Below, piece after piece: positions 6,676-11,075 of a DNA stretch of 11,075 nucleotides; positions within the stretch are counted from its first letter, which is position 1; each line of letters begins with the position of its first letter. The DNA lies in assembly GCA_021791345.1 (NCBI GenBank), contig JAJYWT010000188.1, forward strand, positions 1 to 11,075, read 5' to 3'. The DNA comes from a bacterium. Its GTDB lineage: Bacteria > Chloroflexota > Dormibacteria > UBA8260 > Bog-877. Under the pieces are notes generated by a model that had not been told where the DNA came from, did not search any database, and was given only the letters and a program-made list of their open reading frames with translations. Both the position numbers and the translations under genes were made by a program.

Positions 6676-7221
6676 ATGGAGCCGCGCGCAGCCCACAGCT
6701 GGGACCGGAGCGACCGCCTGCACATGCGCCATGCCCTGCGGCTCGCACGCAAGGCCGCCCTACGGGGCGAGGTTCCGGTCGGCTGCGTCGCCGTGATCAA
6801 CGACGAGGTGGTGGCCGCGGCCTCAAATCGGGTGGAGCGCGGCGGCAGCGCCCTGCTCCATGCCGAGATGCTGGCCCTGGCCAAAGCTTCAAGCGCGCTT
6901 GGCGGCTGGCGGCTTGACCGACTGACCCTCTACTGCACCCTCGAGCCCTGTCCGATGTGCGCGGGAGCCATCCTCCTGGCTCGGGTGGCCCGCGTCGTCT
7001 ATGGGGCGGACGACCCCAAGAAGGGCGCCTTCCGCTCCTGCTTCGACGTCTTGGGAAGCCCCCTCGGAAACCACCATCCGCTGGTGGAGTGCGGTTTGGA
7101 GGCGACGGCCTCGGCGGAGCTTCTTCGCCAGTTCTTCAAGGGGCTGCGGACCCCGGTCGCCGGGCCTACGCGCGCAGCCTTAAACTCGGATGGCGCAAGG
7201 AGAGGTGTCCGAGTGGTTTAA
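6676..7221 (+). CDS. tadA: tRNA-specific adenosine deaminase (A34 to inosine)
   Basis: TadA is a zinc-dependent deaminase that converts A34 of tRNA-Arg(ACG) to inosine, allowing wobble decoding of CGN codons. The 181-aa product has the cytidine/deoxycytidylate-deaminase zinc motifs: H62-A-E64 (zinc ligand and proton shuttle) and P91-C92-P-M-C95. GEVPVGCVAV lies near residue 31. The ATG at 6676 is preceded by AGAGGG with 9 nt spacing; a GTG at 6646 in the same frame lies next to the tRNA-His 5' end and has no such site. The tail beyond about residue 158 (TPVAGPTRAALNSDGARRGVRVV in part) is unlike the family core, and the TAA falls inside tRNA-Ser(CGA), a 23-nt overlap. The substrate tRNA-Arg gene is not in this window. 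Confidence 0.95.
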   Translation: MEPRAAHSWDRSDRLHMRHALRLARKAALRGEVPVGCVAVINDEVVAAASNRVERGGSALLHAEMLALAKASSALGGWRLDRLTLYCTLEPCPMCAGAILLARVARVVYGADDPKKGAFRSCFDVLGSPLGNHHPLVECGLEATASAELLRQFFKGLRTPVAGPTRAALNSDGARRGVRVV

Positions 7222-7284
7222 GGTGCCGCTCTCGAAAAGCGGTGTGGTCTAAAGCCACCGCGGGTTCGAATCCCGCCCTCTCCG
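7199..7284 (+). tRNA. tRNA-Ser (anticodon CGA)
   Basis: The acceptor GGAGAGG pairs with CCTCTCC, with G73 at 7284. The anticodon arm is CCGCT-CTCGAAA-AGCGG, giving anticodon CGA (reads UCG). There is a long variable arm typical of class II serine tRNAs (GTGGTCTAAAGCCAC), and the T-arm is GCGGG-TTCGAAT-CCCGC. The following bases are CGC, so CCA is not encoded. Its 5' end overlaps the last 23 nt of the tadA reading frame. No clear separate promoter is seen upstream, so it may be released from the tadA transcript by RNase P. Confidence 0.96.
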
Positions 7285-7384
7285 CGCCCCGGTCTCCGCC
7301 TGCCATGGGGTGCGACGGTCAGGGCCTGGCGCCACCGGTCCGGGTGCCGCCCAGCCGGCGCCGAGACCCATCGGGGCCGAGCGA

Positions 7385-7414
7385 TTGCGAACGACCACCG
7401 CCGGCACATAGGTT
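7385..7414 (+). promoter_or_regulatory. Weak candidate promoter upstream of the secreted-protein gene
   Basis: TTGCGA at 7385-7390 and TAGGTT at 7409-7414 are separated by 18 nt. They match 4 of 6 and 3 of 6 consensus bases. The site lies in the 163-bp gap after tRNA-Ser(CGA), where I see no gene and no convincing terminator. Matches this weak are expected by chance fairly often. Confidence 0.22.
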
Positions 7415-7447
7415 TGGCGCAGTGGAGTTCAGCCGAATCACTACAGT

Positions 7448-7966
7448 GTGGCGGTGCCCTCGAGGTTCATGGTGGGGCGGTCCAAGCCGGCCGCGATGCT
7501 CATCTCTGCCGCCGCCGTGGTGGCGTTGGGGCTGGGCATCCTCGCTGCCAACTCGATCCTGCCCTACCCAGACAAGGCGATTCCGGCCCCCAAACTCGGG
7601 CACTTCACCATGTGCCAGGTGCCGATGTGGTTGCAGACCCAGGACCGGACGGTGCGCTGGCTCGGCGACTGTCTGGGCCAGCTGTACTCCCCGCCCGCCG
7701 AGCTGGTAGTCGATCGGGGCACCTACCTCGCGATCGGGTGCCGCCACGGCGCCTGCTTGCTCCCACCGATCCTGCGCTCGTCGCGGCCCAGCGTGGTGCG
7801 ACCATCCGGCGTGCACGCTGGGGCCTTCTACTTCGAAGCCGTTGGGCCCGGATCGGCCACGATCTGGGCCACGTTCACGAGCTCTGCCAACTGCTCTCTC
7901 CCGCCGCACGGCCCCCAGCCCGATCGCTGTCCCGCCATCCTGCTGAAGGTGCGCGGCACTCCCTGA
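7448..7966 (+). CDS. Unrecognised secreted or membrane-anchored Cys-rich protein
   Basis: I do not recognise this 172-aa protein. Residues 1-15 are basic, and residues 16-36 form a hydrophobic helix (LISAAAVVALGLGILAA in its core), consistent with an uncleaved anchor or signal peptide, so the rest should be extracytoplasmic. The exported part has six Cys (56, 75, 98, 103, 149, 161), suggesting disulfides. Near residues 121-143 the pattern AGAFYFEAVGPGSATIWATF looks like the last strands of a bacterial Ig-like fold; this is a resemblance, not an identification. The start is uncertain: GTG 7448, GTG 7454 or ATG 7469 are in frame and none has a well-spaced ribosome site. It lies alone between two serine tRNA genes, so no operon partner hints at a role. 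The antisense 299-codon frame over it has low-complexity composition and was discarded. Confidence 0.7.
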   Translation: MAVPSRFMVGRSKPAAMLISAAAVVALGLGILAANSILPYPDKAIPAPKLGHFTMCQVPMWLQTQDRTVRWLGDCLGQLYSPPAELVVDRGTYLAIGCRHGACLLPPILRSSRPSVVRPSGVHAGAFYFEAVGPGSATIWATFTSSANCSLPPHGPQPDRCPAILLKVRGTP

Positions 7967-8240
7967 AGCTTCCCGACTCAGGTCGTCTGGGTCCGACTCC
8001 TCCGAGATCAATCCGATAGCCAATCTCGGGGCACGGTCCGAGGACATCGAGCGGCGGTGGCCAGCGTCGGTGATCCAGCAACCAACCGCACTTCGGCCCG
8101 GCGCGGGTGCGTGCTCCCTTGGCGGACCCATCCGGCTTCGGGGGAGACCGGCGCGGCTGCCGGGTGCCGCAATCGACGCGGCCAACCGACGTCCGCAGCC
8201 AATGGCCTCGGCAATCACCCGTAGAATCCAGATGCAGCCA
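7967..8240. other. Gap between the secreted-protein gene and tRNA-Ser(GGA)
   Basis: I see no gene in these 274 bp. An inverted repeat lies at 8000-8031. TAGAAT at 8222-8227, 13 nt before the tRNA, is a plausible -10 for tRNA-Ser(GGA), but no good -35 is found at the right distance. Confidence 0.4.
8000..8031 (+). terminator. Inverted repeat after the secreted-protein gene, possible terminator
   Basis: CCGAGAT (8002-8008) pairs perfectly with ATCTCGG (8023-8029) across a 14-nt loop. A G-U and a C-G pair extend it outward to 9 bp. It starts 33 nt after the stop codon at 7966. There is no U tract, so it is not a classic intrinsic terminator; it could protect the 3' end. Confidence 0.35.
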
Positions 8241-8331
8241 GGAGCGGTCGCCTAGTTGGCCGAGGGCGCGGCACTGGAAATGCCGTAAGGGGGCAACCCC
8301 TTCGAGGGTTCGAATCCCTCCCGCTCCGCCA
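8241..8331 (+). tRNA. tRNA-Ser (anticodon GGA), CCA encoded
   Basis: The acceptor GGAGCGG pairs with CCGCTCC, G73 is at 8328 and CCA is encoded at 8329-8331. The anticodon arm is CGGCA-CTGGAAA-TGCCG, giving anticodon GGA (reads UCC and UCU). A long variable arm with GGGG-GCAA-CCCC marks it as class II, and the T-arm is GAGGG-TTCGAAT-CCCTC. It is the only one of the three tRNA genes here with an encoded CCA. Confidence 0.97.
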
Positions 8332-8433
8332 GGCCGGACCGTCAGCCCAGGTGGTCGTCCAGCCCCGATAGTTGGCACAACGCGCGGTCCCAGCTCGATC
8401 AGCGGGTTGGAAGCGGCAGCAGGAGGATCACCC

Positions 8434-8985
8434 ATGGATCATGTTCCCGAGCCCGGGGAGGTCGTGTTCCGGCCCACCGGCGCGGGTCGACGACCGCTTC
8501 CGCTGGCCATGCCGCAGCGCACCCTGGGCGTCCTGCTGGCGGCCTGGGCGCCGCTTGAGATCGCGAAGTCAGTCGCCTCCATCCAGGTGGATGTGCTCGC
8601 CCTGACACCCCCGTCCCGGCACCCCCCGCTGCTCGGGGTGCTGCAGGCAAACCCGTTTCCCTGGACCTGGTACTGGGTCGCGGCTCCGTCGCTGCTGGTC
8701 ATCTTCGCCGTGACGCTGCTGGCCGGCGCCATCCTCATGACTCGAGGAGTTCGCCTCGGCCGCTCGGCCGCCGCAGCCTCGATCGTCCTGTCCATCGGCA
8801 CCCAGGGGGTGACCCTGGTGGTCGAGCTTGCGCACCTCAGCGCTCCTTTCCAGTTTGTCTGGCAGCAGGCGGTGATCACCGCCTCCTCCGCCGCACTTCT
8901 GGGGGGAATCCTCTATCTCGTGGTCGCCACGCAACCCGACCGCCGGTCCCCCAACGTGGATGAGCCGCGGCAGAGGCATTCGTGA
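8434..8985 (+). CDS. Unrecognised integral membrane protein, four predicted helices
   Basis: I do not recognise this 183-aa protein. The ATG at 8434 has a strong site, AGGAGG at 8421-8426 with 7 nt spacing; the open frame extends back to 8107 only by reading through the tRNA-Ser gene. After a soluble, proline-rich N-terminus of about 28 residues come four hydrophobic segments at roughly 31-56, 80-103, 111-135 and 144-165. The tail of about 18 residues is charged. Between helices 1 and 2 a Pro/Trp-rich loop (PSRHPPLLGVLQANPFPWTW) probably faces outside or dips into the membrane. There are no catalytic motifs, no ATP-binding site and no Cys. The gene stands alone between a tRNA and the GH15 gene, with no sign of an operon. 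An antisense frame over it continues into the GH15 region and was judged a shadow. Confidence 0.85.
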   Translation: MDHVPEPGEVVFRPTGAGRRPLPLAMPQRTLGVLLAAWAPLEIAKSVASIQVDVLALTPPSRHPPLLGVLQANPFPWTWYWVAAPSLLVIFAVTLLAGAILMTRGVRLGRSAAAASIVLSIGTQGVTLVVELAHLSAPFQFVWQQAVITASSAALLGGILYLVVATQPDRRSPNVDEPRQRHS

Positions 8986-9016
8986 GCGCCTACCTCCGAC
9001 CCCAACCCTTAGGCTG

Positions 9017-9044
9017 AAAGGGCGCACGGCCACAGCCGCCCTTT
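9017..9044 (+). terminator. Inverted repeat between the membrane-protein and GH15 genes
   Basis: AAAGGGCG (9017-9024) pairs perfectly with CGCCCTTT (9037-9044) around a 12-nt loop that can form an inner GGC-CACA-GCC pairing. It starts 31 nt after the upstream stop codon and ends in only three T. It may be a weak terminator for the membrane-protein gene or, if transcription starts near 9010-9020, a leader hairpin of the GH15 gene. Confidence 0.45.
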
Positions 9045-9075
9045 GCCTGGACTGGCGATTCCGGAGGGCCCGAAG

Positions 9076-10902
9076 TTGAAGCGACCCCGTTACCTGCCGA
9101 TCCGAGACTACGGCATCATCGGCGACCTGCACTCCTGCGCCCTGGTCGGGCGCCTGGGGTCCATCGACTGGATGTGCGTGCCCCGGTTCGACAGCCCGTC
9201 TGTGTTCGGCAGGATTCTGGACGCGGACAACGGGGGCTCGATGTGGGTGGAGGTGGAGGGCGGGTTCATCCCCGACAGCCGGCGCTACCTGCCCGGAACC
9301 AACATCCTGGAGACGACCCTCAGCAGCCCCCGGGGGCGGCTCCGGGTCACTGACTTCATGGTGGTGCGCGAGCAGGTCAAGACGCTGGAGCACGACCACG
9401 TGCTGGTGCGGATGTTGGAGGCGCCCGACTCCGATCTGACCGCCTCGGTCCACGTCGATGCACGCTGGGACTACGGAAGGGTCGCGCCAGACGAGAAGGT
9501 CACCGGTCCCGACGACTCCTGCTTGGAGCTGGAGCAGGGGGAGCTCCACATGCACTTCGATGGGCCGAGCCCATGGCGCCGGCGCGGTCGCACCTTCATC
9601 CAGCGGCTCGAGCTGAAGCAGGGCGAGGCCCAGGCGATCGTGGTCCGCTATGACGGCGACCGCACCTACGAGCATGGGACCGACGCCGCGCAGATGCTCG
9701 CGGAGACGCGCAAGTATTGGGAGGACTGGATCGGCCGCTGCAACTATGACGGCCCGTACCTGGATCTGGTCCTCCGGTCGGCGCTCACCCTGAAGCTTCT
9801 GATCTACGCACCCGAGGGTTCGATCGTGGCCGCCCCCACCACCTCGCTCCCCGAGTGGATCGGCGGCAGCCGCAACTGGGACTACCGTTTCACCTGGCTC
9901 CGTGACTCCGCATTTCTGGTCTACGCCCTCCAACTCCTGGGCTACTACGACGAGTGCTCGGCGTTCATGGCCTGGTTGGGCCGCGTCCATCACGAACACC
10001 CCAAGCACTGGCAGACCATGTATGGAATCGACGGCAGGACCGAGCTTCCGGAGCTAGAGCTCAGCGCCCTGGAGGGATACCGCAGGTCCCGGCCGGTGCG
10101 GGTCGGCAACGGGGCCGCCGATCAACTGCAGATGGACATCTACGGTGAGACCATGGACTCCGTCTACCTGCACCTGCGCTATGGCAAGATCGAGGCTCCC
10201 GGCGTTCGCGAAGGCCTGCGCGACATGTTGGAACATGTGGCTGAGAGCTGGGATCAGCCGGACAACGGGATCTGGGAGGTCAGGGGCGGCCAGCGCCACT
10301 TCCTCTACAGCAAGCTGCAGTGCTGGGTGGCCCTGGACCGCGGGCTCATGCTGGCCAAGCAGCTGAAGATTCCGATGCCCAAGCGGCAGGAGTTGATCTG
10401 GACCAGGGAGGAGATCCGCCACACCATCCTGACCAGGGGATGGAGCGAAAAGCTGGGCAGCTTTCGCCAGGCGCTGGACGAGGATGCCCTGGATGCCACC
10501 GCTCTCATGATCCCGATGCTCAACTTCCTGCCCCCCATGGATCCGAGGGTGCGGCAAACGGTGGAGACCATCCGCCGCGACCTGACCGACGAGAGTGGAT
10601 TCGTGTACCGATACCGCCGCGACGACGGGCTGGGAAGCAGTGAGGGCACATTTTTGCTGTGCTCCTTTTGGTTGGTGAACGACCTGGCGATGCAGCGGCA
10701 ACTCGGGCCAGCCAGAGATCTCTTCGAGCGGCTCACGGCCCACGGCAACGATTTGGGGTTGTTCTCCGAGGAGCTGGATCCGAAGTCGGGTGAACTGCTG
10801 GGGAACTTCCCCCAGGCCTTCACCCACCTCGCCATCATCAACGCCGCTGCCCACATCGAGCGGGCCGCCGAGAATCGAGGACCGCTCGATCCTGTCCACT
10901 GA
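9076..10902 (+). CDS. Glycoside hydrolase family 15 (glucoamylase/trehalase-like)
   Basis: This 608-aa enzyme should release glucose by inverting hydrolysis, from alpha-glucans or from trehalose. The N-terminal part (about 1-220) is the trehalase-like beta-sandwich, opening with YLPIRDYGIIGDLHS and SIDWMCVPRFDSPSVF. The (alpha/alpha)6 barrel follows, with SRNWDYRFTWLRDS (about 265-278), PVRVGNGAADQLQMDIYGE (340-358), NGIWEVRG with E401 as likely general acid, FSEELDP with E565 as likely general base, and NFPQAFTHLA near the end. The start is TTG at 9076, preceded by GGAGG at 9063-9067 with 8 nt spacing; a TTG at 9043 lies inside a hairpin and has no such site. No signal peptide is visible, so it is probably cytoplasmic, which favours trehalose or stored glycogen fragments over external starch. 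No trehalose-synthesis gene is nearby, so the substrate stays open. Confidence 0.93.
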   Translation: MKRPRYLPIRDYGIIGDLHSCALVGRLGSIDWMCVPRFDSPSVFGRILDADNGGSMWVEVEGGFIPDSRRYLPGTNILETTLSSPRGRLRVTDFMVVREQVKTLEHDHVLVRMLEAPDSDLTASVHVDARWDYGRVAPDEKVTGPDDSCLELEQGELHMHFDGPSPWRRRGRTFIQRLELKQGEAQAIVVRYDGDRTYEHGTDAAQMLAETRKYWEDWIGRCNYDGPYLDLVLRSALTLKLLIYAPEGSIVAAPTTSLPEWIGGSRNWDYRFTWLRDSAFLVYALQLLGYYDECSAFMAWLGRVHHEHPKHWQTMYGIDGRTELPELELSALEGYRRSRPVRVGNGAADQLQMDIYGETMDSVYLHLRYGKIEAPGVREGLRDMLEHVAESWDQPDNGIWEVRGGQRHFLYSKLQCWVALDRGLMLAKQLKIPMPKRQELIWTREEIRHTILTRGWSEKLGSFRQALDEDALDATALMIPMLNFLPPMDPRVRQTVETIRRDLTDESGFVYRYRRDDGLGSSEGTFLLCSFWLVNDLAMQRQLGPARDLFERLTAHGNDLGLFSEELDPKSGELLGNFPQAFTHLAIINAAAHIERAAENRGPLDPVH

Positions 10903-10944
10903 GCCGGCCAGCGCCACCACTTCGCAGATCGGCACAATGGGCAG

Positions 10945-11075
10945 ATGCCAGTGATTGAGGTCGACTTCGACCCCGCCGACGTGATCACCGTGGGGGTGGT
11001 CGGCGAACCGGGCCACCGGACCTTCTTCCTGGAGGCTCGGCAGGGCCCCCGCACCTGCACCGTCCTTCTGGAGAA
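10945..11075 (+). CDS. DUF3090 family protein, N-terminal fragment (cut by window edge)
   Basis: The ATG at 10945 opens a frame that runs to the window end (43 full codons). The sequence MPVIEVDFDPADVITVGVVG, followed by EPGHRTFFLEARQGPRTCTV, fits the start of DUF3090 proteins, which share the pattern of a DPP/DPAD segment, then G.RTFFLQAR. The family has no established biochemical role that I can state; in actinobacteria it often neighbours a phosphoglycerate mutase-like gene and a second conserved unknown gene, both of which would be beyond the edge here. No Shine-Dalgarno site is seen. CACAAT at 10933-10938, 6 nt before the ATG, could be a -10 for a leaderless mRNA; that is a guess. GH15 ends 42 nt upstream. 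Confidence 0.8.
   Translation, partial: MPVIEVDFDPADVITVGVVGEPGHRTFFLEARQGPRTCTVLLE

Noticed and set aside
7218..7409. Minus-strand frame with a GEGGIRTRGG-like peptide, and a similar GGAGGIRTLEG peptide from the frame at 7875-8435
   Set aside because: These are the well-known false peptides made by translating the complement of serine tRNA genes.
7319..8218. Minus-strand 299-codon frame opposite the secreted-protein gene
   Set aside because: Rich in Gly, Arg, His and Pro with no hydrophobic core or motif. The plus-strand frame has a membrane segment and an ordered Cys pattern, so it is preferred, though not proven.
7285..8240. Possible genomic island between the two serine tRNA genes
   Set aside because: No integrase, no direct repeat of a tRNA 3' end beyond the shared T-loop, and base composition like its surroundings.
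8367..8378. TTGGCACAACGCG downstream of tRNA-Ser(GGA) as a sigma-54 promoter
   Set aside because: The TGGCAC half is present but the required TTGC half at the correct spacing is missing.
8569..10008. Minus-strand open frame (479 codons) opposite GH15 and the membrane-protein gene
   Set aside because: Low-complexity antisense composition. The plus strand carries conserved GH15 motifs through the same region.

Overview
This is a GC-rich (roughly two thirds G+C), gene-dense bacterial chromosomal segment. It carries housekeeping genes on both sides of a divergent junction near 6.64 kb, several GTG/TTG starts, and tRNA genes of which only one encodes its CCA end. The pairing of RNase J with FtsK, a family 4 uracil-DNA glycosylase, an S11 D,D-carboxypeptidase, a GH15 enzyme with a trehalase-like N-domain and a DUF3090 gene points to a high-GC member of the Actinomycetota or Chloroflexota/Dormibacterota-like lineages. 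This placement is inferred from gene content and cannot be settled here.

Left part (minus strand, read from about 6640 down to 1): tRNA-His(GTG), rpsO (ribosomal protein S15), pnp (PNPase), a family 4 uracil-DNA glycosylase, rnj (RNase J), a dacA-like D,D-carboxypeptidase, and the first 54 codons of an FtsK-type DNA translocase cut by the window edge. From pnp to dacA the genes are packed tightly: an 8-nt overlap, then 16-nt and 2-nt gaps. This suggests one transcript joining ribosome assembly, RNA decay, base-excision repair, cell-wall trimming and chromosome segregation. rpsO has a leader with a perfect 7-bp hairpin, and the rpsO-pnp gap is about 235 nt with short hairpins.

Right part (plus strand): tadA (tRNA adenosine deaminase) starts only 33 bp from the tRNA-His 5' end, and its reading frame runs 23 nt into a tRNA-Ser(CGA) gene. 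Next come an unrecognised secreted or membrane-anchored cysteine-rich protein, tRNA-Ser(GGA) with an encoded CCA, an unrecognised four-helix membrane protein, a GH15 glycoside hydrolase (TTG start), and the 5' end of a DUF3090 gene cut by the right edge.

I see no CRISPR array, insertion sequence, phage gene or dedicated defence system. The details most worth attention are in the uracil-DNA glycosylase: a serine where family 4 normally has its third Fe-S cysteine, and a C-terminal QLGLF that matches the sliding-clamp-binding consensus. Also notable are the tadA/tRNA-Ser overlap, the rpsO leader structure and the two orphan proteins around the serine tRNAs.
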